Assembly: GCA_017541145.1 (NCBI GenBank)
Contig: JAFXZT010000098.1
Span: forward strand, 1-44,074
Reading direction: 5' to 3'
Length of the DNA: 44,074 nucleotides
From: Bacteroidales bacterium
GTDB taxonomy: Bacteria > Bacteroidota > Bacteroidia > Bacteroidales > UBA3824
Notes under the pieces: generated by a model
Told to the model about the DNA's origin: nothing
The model's database searches: none
Seen by the model: the letters and a program-made list of their open reading frames with translations, nothing else
Program-made: the position numbers and the translations under genes
Shown here: piece by piece, positions 35,145 to 43,702 of the stretch
Numbering within the stretch: position 1 is the stretch's first letter
Layout: each line of letters opens with the position of its first letter

Positions 35145-35528
35145 ATGACAATCAATTTAAAGGAAAAAGATTTAGAACAGCTTGTAATTATGGGAGATAA
35201 GGTTTTGATAAAACCGAAATTTCCACAAGAAAAAACACAATCAGGATTGTTTTTGCCGCCGAGTGTTATCGATAGAGAGCAAGTTTCGTTGGGATATGTT
35301 ATAAAAACCGGTCCGGGCTATCCGATTCCGGCAGTTAACGATTACGACGAGCCGTGGAAAGATAAATCTGAAAATGTAAAATACGTACCGTTGCAAGCAA
35401 AACGTGGCGATTTGGCTGTTTTTCAACGTCAAAACTCAATAGAAATTCAGTTTAATTCCGAGAAATATTACATCATTTCTGCCTCTGCAATTTTGATGTG
35501 CGTGAGGGACGAAGGTTTGTTGAAATAG
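35145..35528 (+). CDS. Divergent GroES-like co-chaperonin (cpn10)
   Basis: This protein of about 127 residues has the cpn10 fold: IMGDKVLIKPKFPQEKTQSGLFLP corresponds to the first strands and the mobile loop, and the C-terminal KYYIISASAILM to the last strand. It is longer than the usual 90-95 residues because of an insertion around PAVNDYDEPWKDKSENVKYV. No GroEL gene is adjacent. It may cap a chaperonin variant or have a separate role; it is probably not the housekeeping GroES. ATG 35145 is preferred to GTG 35133 because it fits the strong promoter and the family N-terminus. It is monocistronic with its own terminator. Confidence 0.8.
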   Translation: MTINLKEKDLEQLVIMGDKVLIKPKFPQEKTQSGLFLPPSVIDREQVSLGYVIKTGPGYPIPAVNDYDEPWKDKSENVKYVPLQAKRGDLAVFQRQNSIEIQFNSEKYYIISASAILMCVRDEGLLK

Positions 35529-35546
35529 ATGTCAAAAAAAAAAATA

Positions 35547-35587
35547 AAAAAACGGTTGTCAGAATTGTTCCGACAGCCGTTTTTTTA
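35547..35587. terminator. Bidirectional terminator between GroES-like gene and purT
   Basis: ACGGTTGTC (35553-35561) pairs with GACAGCCGT (35573-35581) with one G-U pair. The stem is extended by A-runs and T-runs on either side, so it can act in both directions between convergent genes. Confidence 0.85.
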
Positions 35588-35607
35588 TGATATTTTATTT
35601 TGACATC

Positions 35608-36792
35608 TTACTTAACTTCTACCTTGATACATCCGGCCATTTGCTGAACTTTTTTTCTTGCTTCGTCTACCGAATTGGCTCTTGCTAACAATACAGCCAT
35701 TCTGCGGTGACCTGAAATATATGGTTTGCCGAAAATTCTGATTGAAGTATCTTCCAAAGAAAGGGCGTCTTCTAAGCCGCTGAAGGTAATATCTTCGGTT
35801 TCGCCTTCTACTACAACCGCCTTGGATGCCGATGGTCCGTGAAATGCGATATTGGGTATTGGTAAACCGAGAATTGCTCTTGCATGAAGCGCAAATTCCG
35901 ACAAATCTTGTGAAATCATTGTTACCATGCCGGTATCGTGAGGTCTTGGTGATACTTCGCTGAATATCACTTCGTCGCCTTGTACAAACATCTCAACACC
36001 GAAAATTCCGCGTCCGCCGAGTGCCGTTGTGATTTTTTCGGCAATTTGCTGAGCTTTTTTCAGTACAATCGGATTCATCGGTTGAGGTTGCCAAGATTCC
36101 TGATAATCACCGTCTTTCTGGTAGTGTCCGATTGGTTCGAGAAAACTTGTACCGCCGATATGTCGTACAGTGAGCAATGTAATTTCATAATCGAATTTTA
36201 CAAAACCTTCCACAATAACTTTACCTGCTCCTGCGCGTCCGCCTTCTTGTGCGATGTTCCATGAGTTTTTGATATCGGATTCGGATTTAATAACAGATTG
36301 ACCGTGTCCGGACGAACTCATTATCGGTTTTACAACGCACGGAATTCCAATTTCTTTTACTGCGGCTTCAAACTCTTCTTCAGTTGCTGCGAATCTGTAA
36401 GGCGAAGTTTTGATGCCGAGTTGTTCTGCTGCAAGTCGTCTGATTCCTTCGCGGTTCATGGTCAGGAATGTGGCGTTTGCTGTCGGGATTACATTGTAAC
36501 CTTCTTTTTCCAATTCCATAAGTGTCTTGGTTGCAATGGCTTCCACTTCCGGAATTATGAAATTCGGTTTTTCGGTTGTGATTATTTCACGAAGTTTTTT
36601 GCCGTCGAGCATCGATACGATGTAATGTTTGTGTGCTACTTGCATTGCCGGTGCGTTAGGATATTTGTCGCACGCAATTACTTCTACGCCAAGTCTTTGA
36701 AGTTCTATTGCAATTTCTTTACCTAATTCGCCGGAACCCAAAAGAATGGCTTTTTTACCTTTGGATTTGCCGATTGTGCCTATTTCCAACAT
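35608..36792 (-). CDS. purT: Formate-dependent phosphoribosylglycinamide formyltransferase PurT
   Basis: This 394-residue ATP-grasp enzyme makes formyl-GAR from GAR, formate and ATP in purine synthesis. The N-terminal nucleotide-binding [17 protein letters not shown] and [16 protein letters not shown] are typical. The ATP-grasp core follows with [14 protein letters not shown] and [29 protein letters not shown], which contains metal-binding acidic residues. Length and ends are complete. It begins 25 bases after the SGNH hydrolase stop in the same direction, so it may be co-transcribed, though the functions are unrelated. Confidence 0.95.
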   Translation of the reverse strand: MLEIGTIGKSKGKKAILLGSGELGKEIAIELQRLGVEVIACDKYPNAPAMQVAHKHYIVSMLDGKKLREIITTEKPNFIIPEVEAIATKTLMELEKEGYNVIPTANATFLTMNREGIRRLAAEQLGIKTSPYRFAATEEEFEAAVKEIGIPCVVKPIMSSSGHGQSVIKSESDIKNSWNIAQEGGRAGAGKVIVEGFVKFDYEITLLTVRHIGGTSFLEPIGHYQKDGDYQESWQPQPMNPIVLKKAQQIAEKITTALGGRGIFGVEMFVQGDEVIFSEVSPRPHDTGMVTMISQDLSEFALHARAILGLPIPNIAFHGPSASKAVVVEGETEDITFSGLEDALSLEDTSIRIFGKPYISGHRRMAVLLARANSVDEARKKVQQMAGCIKVEVK

Positions 36793-36817
36793 GGTTATTT
36801 GATTGTTTATTAGTTAG

Positions 36818-38899
36818 TTATTTTAAAATCTTTTTCAATTCTTCTGCCCAAATCATGTAACCTTTTTCGGTGGGGTGAGTGTAATCACCGCAAATATCGC
36901 TGCTCAAGATTCCGTTTGGGTCAAGCATTTTGCTGCTTAAATCTATGAGTGTGATATGATGTTTTTCCGCAAAAGTTTTGATTTTTTCGTTGGCTTGATT
37001 TATCAAAATTCTCCTCGGATTGTCGGGTTTTTCTTCGCGGGGAAATATTGACATCAGGATTATTTTCGCGTATGGCATTTTGCTTCTGACTTGTTTGCAA
37101 ACCTCTGCCACGCCTTCGCAAATTTCGTCTGCCGTATTGATTCGTGCGTTTGGAGTATCAGAAGTATTGTTTGTACCGATATGAATTACAACGTATTCGG
37201 GATGCAGATTGTCAACTTCGCCGTGATTTAGCCGCCAAAGTACATTTTGAGTTCTGTCCCAACCAAAGCCGAGATTCAAAACGCGTTTGTCACCGAAAGC
37301 ATAATCCCAAGCCTTCTGACCGTTTGGTTCGCGGGGTGTGCCGTCGTTCCAAACTAATGAAGGTTCGCCGCCCCAAAAATGTGTAATTGAATTGCCGATC
37401 AGTATTATTTCCGGGTCGATTTTATCTTTGATTTTCAATACTTTATCGTGACGGTCATACCAGTTGTAGCAATCGTCTTCAAGTTTTGGAGTCGGAACAA
37501 TTGCTGTATTTTGGGGAAATTTGCAGTGAGGTTTGTCTCCGAGAATTTCGCAAACCCAAGGTTCCATTTTTTTGAGCCAAAGTTCTGCACCGAGTGGAGT
37601 AGGATGGAGGCAATCACCCATAAGTTCTTGATTGATAGAGCCGTCGTAATTTTTTAAAACATGATTGATGTCAACATAAAATACATTTTTGTTGTCAACA
37701 GTTTGCGATACAAGTTCGGAAGCGCGTTCCAAAATCATGCGGTGCGACGTCGGCATTTTGCCATCGTAAGAGCCGGGAAAACAGCGCAATAGTATCACTT
37801 TGGCTGACGGCATTCGTTGTCGGCACATCCTTACGAGTTTGTGCATTCCCAAAGCAAGTTCTGTGGCGGTGCATCTGTAAGGATAATTTGCGCGGTCGAT
37901 ATTGTTTGTACCAATCTCAATTACAACGAGTTTCGGTTTTTGAAAGTTGAAATCCAAATTTTCAAGTTCCCAAACTAAATTTTCTGTTCTGTATCCTGAA
38001 GTTCCGATATTTATCGCATTTCTGTCACCAAAAAACTTGTTCCAAACAGGCTGATATTCAGTTTTTTCAAAATTGTGCGTAATCGAATTTCCTAGAAAAA
38101 TTATGTCGTATTTGTTCTTTTTCAGATTTTCAGTGATTTTGTCGTGACGTTGTTTGTCGTAACCCTTAACTGCTTTTTCTGCCGGATTTGGATTTTTTAC
38201 AACTGTATTCGGCAGTGATTTTAGCAATTTTTGAAGTTCGTAAAAATGATTTTCTTCGTAAGTATATGATTTTTTGGATTGGAAATTGCAGGGTAGAAAT
38301 TTAGCAGTTCCGCCGTCAAAACCAACCCATGCAAGGTAAAATTCGTATGCTGCGTTGTAACTTTCACGACTGAGTTTGGTGGTGTCAACACTAAGAAAAA
38401 GTCGCGAACCTGCGGGATTATACGGCGGAACAGCCAACGGATAGGCATCTCCAAGTGCTTTAGTTTCAAGGTTTTGAGCGTTGGTAAGTACCAAGTTTTG
38501 CGGTAATTGTTTGTTGTCGAGATATTTGATGGCTTGAGCCGCATAAAGACAAGATTTTCCGTCGGCTGCTATCGACAATGAATGTAAATTCGGTTGTGAT
38601 TTTGTATTAACTGCTGTTGCGGTATACTTGTCTTGCTGATTTTTTAAATTTAAATATTCTTTTTTTATGGAATTTACCAACAAACTGAAATCTTTTATGG
38701 TGTCGGTTTTATAATTGTAAACACAAACATCGTAGCCTAAAAGGTTGAGACTGTTTTTCATAGCCGTATGTTTGCCTTTTTCGCTTACGAGCAAAAATGT
38801 ACCGCAACTGTGCTCTGCTTTGTAGATTTTCAGGTTTTGAGCAAACGCGTTTACGATTGTTGTAACGGACAAAACTGTTAATAAAAGATATTTTTTCAT
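36818..38899 (-). CDS. Secreted protein with tandem SGNH/GDSL hydrolase domains
   Basis: This 693-residue protein has a signal peptide (about 1-20, ending AFAQ). The first 230 residues resemble a degenerate alpha/beta-hydrolase (SLSIAADGKSCLYAA in place of a nucleophile elbow); I see no catalytic triad there. Two SGNH hydrolase domains follow, each with all four blocks: GNSITH with the Ser nucleophile, a Gly block, GTNN, and the Asp/His block (DCLHPT in the first, DYTHPT in the second). Such domains deacetylate or de-esterify carbohydrates. The frame extends to a TTG at 38926, but that overlaps the promoter core, so ATG 38899 is the start. Polysaccharide or mucin glycan esters are a likely substrate (inference). 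Confidence 0.85.
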   Translation of the reverse strand: MKKYLLLTVLSVTTIVNAFAQNLKIYKAEHSCGTFLLVSEKGKHTAMKNSLNLLGYDVCVYNYKTDTIKDFSLLVNSIKKEYLNLKNQQDKYTATAVNTKSQPNLHSLSIAADGKSCLYAAQAIKYLDNKQLPQNLVLTNAQNLETKALGDAYPLAVPPYNPAGSRLFLSVDTTKLSRESYNAAYEFYLAWVGFDGGTAKFLPCNFQSKKSYTYEENHFYELQKLLKSLPNTVVKNPNPAEKAVKGYDKQRHDKITENLKKNKYDIIFLGNSITHNFEKTEYQPVWNKFFGDRNAINIGTSGYRTENLVWELENLDFNFQKPKLVVIEIGTNNIDRANYPYRCTATELALGMHKLVRMCRQRMPSAKVILLRCFPGSYDGKMPTSHRMILERASELVSQTVDNKNVFYVDINHVLKNYDGSINQELMGDCLHPTPLGAELWLKKMEPWVCEILGDKPHCKFPQNTAIVPTPKLEDDCYNWYDRHDKVLKIKDKIDPEIILIGNSITHFWGGEPSLVWNDGTPREPNGQKAWDYAFGDKRVLNLGFGWDRTQNVLWRLNHGEVDNLHPEYVVIHIGTNNTSDTPNARINTADEICEGVAEVCKQVRSKMPYAKIILMSIFPREEKPDNPRRILINQANEKIKTFAEKHHITLIDLSSKMLDPNGILSSDICGDYTHPTEKGYMIWAEELKKILK

Positions 38900-38921
38900 T
38901 GGTTTTACAATTGTTTTGTTG

Positions 38922-38977
38922 CACAAAGATATAAAAATTATAATGAATCTGTTTATTTTTTTGTTTTTATCTTTGTG
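38922..38977. promoter_or_regulatory. Divergent promoter pair with mirrored TATCTTTG cores
   Basis: TATCTTTG occurs on the minus strand at 38924-38931, driving the SGNH gene with a leader of about 15-20 bases, and on the plus strand at 38968-38975, driving the caspase gene about 75 bases downstream. The two sit in a perfect 10-bp inverted repeat, 36 bases apart. The -33 boxes are poor on both sides. Confidence 0.6.
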
Positions 38978-39049
38978 ATTACAATTTTTTTGTAAAACAT
39001 CAGTTATGGAATTTAATTATAGATAAAAAATCAAAAACCAAAAAATAAT

Positions 39050-41452
39050 ATGAAAATGACAAGCCAACAAAAAATCTTTTTAGCAGCGTTGTCGTTGTTG
39101 ACAGCAAATCAGGCTGTTGCGCAATGTATCAGCGGCAATTGTAAAGACGGCTACGGCGTTTATCAAGATGCCAAAGGACGTTACACAGGATTTTTCAGCA
39201 ATCAGTTGCCGGACGGATTCGGAATTATGAACCGCATGTCGGGTGCTGCTTATATCGGACAATTTTCTAATGGAAAATTCGCAAAATCAGGTACTTACTA
39301 TTGGAGCGACGGTACTCGTTACATCGGACAATGGCAAGACGGTAAACGTCAAGGATTGGGTATTGAAATTCAGTCGGACGGTACTACAAATACCGATTTG
39401 TATGTTAACGACGATTTGGCTGATGCTATCAAGCCCGGACCTGCTAACGGTGATACCAAAAACGGGTGGGGCGTTTATATTTACGATGACGGTTCTGTTT
39501 ACGAAGGATATTTCCGCAAAGGCAATCGTGACGGCTACGGAAAACTCACTCTTACAGACGGTTCCATCTATCAAGGACAGTTTGCGAAGGATAAATACGA
39601 GGGCTACGGCGTGATTTCTAATCCCGACGGAACTCAAATTGCCGGTATTTTTGAGCGCGGACGTTATGTTGGTGAGCTCAAAAATCAATTTGGCTGTGTA
39701 TCAGGCGATTGTTACAACGGATACGGCGTAAAAGTTGATAATACGGGTTCATATTTCGGTGAGTTCAAAGAAGGAAAATTTCACGGCATGGGTCGTTTTG
39801 TAGAGAAAAACGGTATTGAGTACGACGGATCTTTTGTAGCCGGAAGTTTTGACGGATTTGCTACACTTACCTATCCAGAGGGAGTTCGTCCGGACGGTCT
39901 TGTAAAATACATCGGCGAGGTAAAAAACGGCGATCCGAACGGCTACGGCGCGATGTTATACAAAGACGGTTCAATTTATTACGGTCATATTTCCAACAAC
40001 AATTACAACGGACAAGGTGTGTTGGTAAATATGAGTGACAACGGAAAAAAACTTATTGGTGTTTGGCGTGACGGTCAACTTGTTAACCCGTTGGAAGAGA
40101 AAGAATTGGATTTGATTTACGGTTCAAAAAACGGTTACGGAATCAAGCTTACCGAGTCGGGACGTTATCAAGGTAACATGGAAAACGGATTGCCGTCGGG
40201 TCAAGGTATGATGAACTTTTATTCCGGTTCGTTTTACGTTGGCGAATTTGCACACGGCAAGGCAAACGGCGAAGGTATGTCGGAAGATATCAAAACCGGT
40301 GTAAAATATGTCGGCGAGTTTACTGACAATGCGATTACCGGTAAAGGTATAATGTACTTGGCAGACGGTACAAAACAGAAAGGTTTTTTCAAGGACGGAC
40401 AACTTGTAGAAGAAAAATTTGTAGCTTCGGTACAAAAACCTTCTGTTTCATGGACTTCGCCTCAGATGTACACCACAACTACCGGCGAATCAACCGCAAA
40501 AGTCAGCATCTGCGTATCGTCACGAGTAGATCCCGACCAAGTTTTACTTTATGTTAACGGCGAAGTAAAAGCCAAAAAAGCCAACAAATCGTATCAGTTG
40601 ATAAATTCTCAATGTGATTATTCATACGATTTTACAGTGGATTTGGCGCCGGGTCGCAACGAATTGAAAGCCGTTGTAAAAAACGAAGGCGGTAGTTCAG
40701 CATCTGACACCAGATTTATTAATTACGAAGTTGGCGACCAAATATCAAGTCAAAAGAGAATCGCGCTCATCATCGGAAATTCATCGTATCAGCATGTTCC
40801 GGCGCTCAAAAACGCTGCAAATGATGCAAAATTGATGTCAGAGACATTGAAAAATCTTGGTTTTGAGGTGATTTGTGTTACCGATGCCGACCGTACTACA
40901 ATGCGTGACAAAGTTTATCTCTTCGGAGAAAAAATCGCGTCAGAAAAAGCAGTCGGACTTTTCTTCTACGCCGGACACGGTATTCAGGTGGACGGTATTA
41001 ACTATCTTGTACCTGTAACTGCAAAAATTGCACGCAAGGAAGAGGTTGAAGATGAGTGTTTTTCAATAGAAAAAGTTTTGGGACAAATGACATTTGCAAA
41101 AAATGATTTGAATATCATAATTCTTGATGCTTGTCGTGACAATCCGTTTGCACAAACAAGTCGTGCAGTGAAAGGTGACGGCGGTCTTGCTCAGTTGAAT
41201 GCTCCGAAAGGTACATTTATTGCCTTTTCAACTTCACCGGGCAAAACAGCTTCCGACGGTAACGGTGACAACGGACTTTATACCGAGCAACTTGCTAAGG
41301 CAATGCTTGTTCCGGGAGCAAAGATCGAAGACGTTTTCAAACAAGTTCGTAACGAGGTGTTCAGAATTTCGCACGATTCCAACGGAGATGGTCAAGAGCA
41401 AATTCCGTGGGAAAATTCATCAGTCTTCGGTGATTTTTACTTCATAAAATAA
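39050..41452 (+). CDS. Secreted MORN-repeat protein with C-terminal caspase-like protease
   Basis: This 800-residue protein has a signal peptide (about 1-24, AVA before Gln25). About 14 MORN-type repeats (residues 32-456) follow the pattern GxYxGxFxxGxxxGxG, for instance TRYIGQWQDGKRQGLG. A beta-rich Ig-like segment (about 460-560) leads to a peptidase C14 caspase-like domain (about 568-800). The catalytic dyad is visible: His643 in FYAGHGIQ and Cys695 in ILDACRDNPF. The Asp-rich NGDNGLYTEQLAKA segment and the SSVFGDFYF ending are normal for bacterial caspase homologs. The enzyme should therefore be active outside the cytoplasm, with the MORN array acting as a stalk or lipid or envelope contact. 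The target is unknown. Confidence 0.9.
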   Translation: MKMTSQQKIFLAALSLLTANQAVAQCISGNCKDGYGVYQDAKGRYTGFFSNQLPDGFGIMNRMSGAAYIGQFSNGKFAKSGTYYWSDGTRYIGQWQDGKRQGLGIEIQSDGTTNTDLYVNDDLADAIKPGPANGDTKNGWGVYIYDDGSVYEGYFRKGNRDGYGKLTLTDGSIYQGQFAKDKYEGYGVISNPDGTQIAGIFERGRYVGELKNQFGCVSGDCYNGYGVKVDNTGSYFGEFKEGKFHGMGRFVEKNGIEYDGSFVAGSFDGFATLTYPEGVRPDGLVKYIGEVKNGDPNGYGAMLYKDGSIYYGHISNNNYNGQGVLVNMSDNGKKLIGVWRDGQLVNPLEEKELDLIYGSKNGYGIKLTESGRYQGNMENGLPSGQGMMNFYSGSFYVGEFAHGKANGEGMSEDIKTGVKYVGEFTDNAITGKGIMYLADGTKQKGFFKDGQLVEEKFVASVQKPSVSWTSPQMYTTTTGESTAKVSICVSSRVDPDQVLLYVNGEVKAKKANKSYQLINSQCDYSYDFTVDLAPGRNELKAVVKNEGGSSASDTRFINYEVGDQISSQKRIALIIGNSSYQHVPALKNAANDAKLMSETLKNLGFEVICVTDADRTTMRDKVYLFGEKIASEKAVGLFFYAGHGIQVDGINYLVPVTAKIARKEEVEDECFSIEKVLGQMTFAKNDLNIIILDACRDNPFAQTSRAVKGDGGLAQLNAPKGTFIAFSTSPGKTASDGNGDNGLYTEQLAKAMLVPGAKIEDVFKQVRNEVFRISHDSNGDGQEQIPWENSSVFGDFYFIK

Positions 41453-41848
41453 TTTAACTAAAATACATAAAAACAGGCAGTTCTGTTGTATGAATATGCC
41501 TGTTTTTATTTTTTATTTTACAGTGTTTTGATTATTTTAAATCATTTCTAAATTTACTTTTTTGAATGAAAAATTATTTTGTAATAAAGAATTCGTTGTA
41601 ATAGTCTATTATTTTTTTATTTTGTAACTTTTTTAAATTTATACATTTTCTTAATATATATTAAGTGTTTTTGTTACAATGATTTGAACTGAGTTTGACA
41701 ATCTTTTGTTACTTTATGAGGTTAACTTTTCTTAATATATACTTAATTATATTTTTCCAGTTATTTGTTTTTAAATTGCTTACTTTGTCGCAAAGTTTTA
41801 GAATTATCTAATTAGTTCGGATTTTTTAGAACTAAAGAAAACGTAATT
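41453..41848. promoter_or_regulatory. 396-bp intergenic region with palindromes upstream of the efflux regulator
   Basis: After the caspase terminator this very AT-rich stretch contains no open frame. It holds a 16-bp perfect palindrome (CTTAATATATATTAAG, 41650-41665) and a second copy of its left part, TTTTCTTAATATATA, repeated at 41646-41660 and 41727-41741. Nearer the gene lie a spaced palindrome ACTTTG-TCG-CAAAGT (41782-41796) and an inverted repeat TTAGTTC/GAACTAA (41812-41818, 41829-41835). These are candidate operators for the regulator that starts at 41849. A near-consensus -7 box (TTACTTTG, 41780-41787) overlaps the ACTTTG palindrome. Confidence 0.5.
41468..41516 (+). terminator. Rho-independent terminator after the caspase gene
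   Basis: A perfect 12-bp stem (TAAAAACAGGCA at 41468-41479 with TGCCTGTTTTTA at 41497-41508) is followed by a T-rich run. Confidence 0.85.
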
Positions 41849-42331
41849 ATGCAGGAAAAGTTAACTGAAGAACAAAGAACGCAGAAGCAAAGAGAACTCG
41901 TAGAAGCAATGGGACGACTGACCAATCAGGGCGGCGGAACGTCGCTTGCGGGCAGAATCCTTGGATTACTCTCTTTTCTTGATAAAGAGGAATTTACATT
42001 TGAAGAAATCGTAGATGAACTCAAAATTTCGAAATCATCGATTTCAACAACGATAAATCATTTGATGGAAACCGACAAAATCGAATATGTAACCTATCCC
42101 GGCGACCGCAAACGCTATTTCAGAATCAAAATCAACACGCGCAAACAGTTTTTGTTGGCGATGAAACGTCATATCGAAAAACTTGAAAAACTCAACCGCA
42201 CGGCGTTGGAACTCAAACTTGACAAAAATTCGCGTACAGCAAAAAACATCGGCGAAATTCTCAAAGGTTTTGCCTTTTGGAAAAATCAGATCGAAAGTTA
42301 CGAAAAAGAATTTTTAGCGGACGAGATTTAA
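41849..42331 (+). CDS. GbsR/MarR-family transcriptional regulator
   Basis: This 160-residue cytoplasmic regulator has a winged helix-turn-helix (about 30-95). The recognition region ISKSSISTTINHLMETDKIEY is typical, and the wing is YPGDRKRYFRI. A long helical C-terminus (100-155) should dimerise it. The GRILGLLSFLDKEEFTFEEI segment is characteristic of the GbsR subgroup. It is the first gene before a TolC-like channel and an RND adaptor, an arrangement common in Bacteroidota efflux operons, where the regulator usually represses the pump. Palindromes upstream are candidate autoregulatory sites. The effector molecule is unknown. Confidence 0.85.
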   Translation: MQEKLTEEQRTQKQRELVEAMGRLTNQGGGTSLAGRILGLLSFLDKEEFTFEEIVDELKISKSSISTTINHLMETDKIEYVTYPGDRKRYFRIKINTRKQFLLAMKRHIEKLEKLNRTALELKLDKNSRTAKNIGEILKGFAFWKNQIESYEKEFLADEI

Positions 42332-42368
42332 CAATTATCAAGTAAATAAAATAATACAACATACAAAA

Positions 42369-43679
42369 ATGAATTTAAAGAGAACATTAACGCTGATACT
42401 GACGGCAGGGATCATCTCGGGCGCAAACGCTCAGACCGATACCGCCGCAAATCAAGGGAAACTTGTTCTTACCCTTGATTCGGCAAAAACTTACGCCGTT
42501 CAGCACTCAAAAACGATGAAAACTGCCGACCTCAATATCCAGAAGGCGGAATGGGCTAAATGGCAGAGTATCTCTAACATGCTTTTGAACGTGGATGCAA
42601 CTTTAAGTTATACGACAATGTTCGGTTATGAGGCGCATCCCGAAATGAATGGGCAAAAAATAACAATCTCCGTAAATGATGTTGGAAACCTCGGAATCAC
42701 CGCTACTGCTGCCGTTAATGGACAACTCATTGTAGGAGTTCAACTTAGCAAAATGGCAATCGAGATGCAGAAACTTGCTCAAACTGGCAGTGAAAACGAT
42801 GTAAAAGCTGCTGCTACAACCTCTTATCTTTCGGTTTTGATTGCTCAAGAAAGCAAAAAGACCATTGAGGACAGCCGCGCCAATCTCGAAAAAAGTTACA
42901 ACAACGTCGTTCAGCTTACAAAAGTCGGAATGGCAGAACAGACTGATGCTGATCAGTTGAAAGTTCAACTCATGGTTCTTGACAACAATCTCAGAGCCGC
43001 TGACAGAAATATTCAACTCGCTAAAAGCGCACTCATAACCGCACTCGGAGCACCGCCCGCAACGGACGTGGAACTCACCGAAAGTCTCGATTATTTTTTT
43101 GAAAACGAGCAGATTACAGAACCGTCAGGCAGTGTTGAAACTAGTATCACAATGAAACAGCTTGATATGAGTATCGACATCGCAAAAAAACAGTGGACTC
43201 TCAGTCGCTGGGCTTACGGACCAACACTTTCTCTTTCATACAATTACAGTGGAAAAACGTATTTTGGAAAGGATGAAGGTTTCAATATGAGTCCTCCTCA
43301 CACGATGACACTTGCACTTCAAGTGCCGATTTTCTCATCAGGCAACCGTTACGCCGCTTGCAAACAGAAAAAAATCGATGTTGACATCGCTCAAACTCAA
43401 CGCGACCAAACTTTGGAACAGTTGCAAGTTCAAGAAATTCAGTTGAAATATAATCTTTCCAACGCTATCGAGACTTACAATTCAAGCAAAGAATCTTTGG
43501 AACTTTATCAAAAAATATTCAAAAATTCATTGCAAAAATTCAACGTCGGAACAATTTCAAGCAACGATTTAATTACTGTTAACAACAACCTTTTGAATGC
43601 GCAAAGCACTTATATTCAGAGCCTTTACTCGGTTATGAACGCGCAGACAGAATTGCTTAAACTTTATAACAATTTATAA
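42369..43679 (+). CDS. TolC-family outer membrane efflux protein
   Basis: This 436-residue protein has a signal peptide (about 1-21, ending NAQ). It has the two-fold repeated coiled-coil layout of outer membrane factors. The first half includes LTLDSAKTYAVQHSKTMKTA, the usual N-terminal helix, and YNNVVQLTKVGMAEQTDADQLK. The second half repeats it in LQKFNVGTISSNDLITVNNN. It should form the trimeric outer-membrane channel of a tripartite pump, receiving substrate from the adaptor encoded next. It starts 37 bases after the regulator and ends 23 bases before the adaptor, so the three form one operon. Confidence 0.92.
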   Translation: MNLKRTLTLILTAGIISGANAQTDTAANQGKLVLTLDSAKTYAVQHSKTMKTADLNIQKAEWAKWQSISNMLLNVDATLSYTTMFGYEAHPEMNGQKITISVNDVGNLGITATAAVNGQLIVGVQLSKMAIEMQKLAQTGSENDVKAAATTSYLSVLIAQESKKTIEDSRANLEKSYNNVVQLTKVGMAEQTDADQLKVQLMVLDNNLRAADRNIQLAKSALITALGAPPATDVELTESLDYFFENEQITEPSGSVETSITMKQLDMSIDIAKKQWTLSRWAYGPTLSLSYNYSGKTYFGKDEGFNMSPPHTMTLALQVPIFSSGNRYAACKQKKIDVDIAQTQRDQTLEQLQVQEIQLKYNLSNAIETYNSSKESLELYQKIFKNSLQKFNVGTISSNDLITVNNNLLNAQSTYIQSLYSVMNAQTELLKLYNNL

Positions 43680-43702
43680 AAAAAGTAAATAAATTAAAAG
43701 TC

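Noticed and set aside
38900-38926. TTG start for the SGNH hydrolase
   Set aside because: It overlaps the TATCTTTG promoter core, and the ATG at 38899 begins a standard signal peptide.
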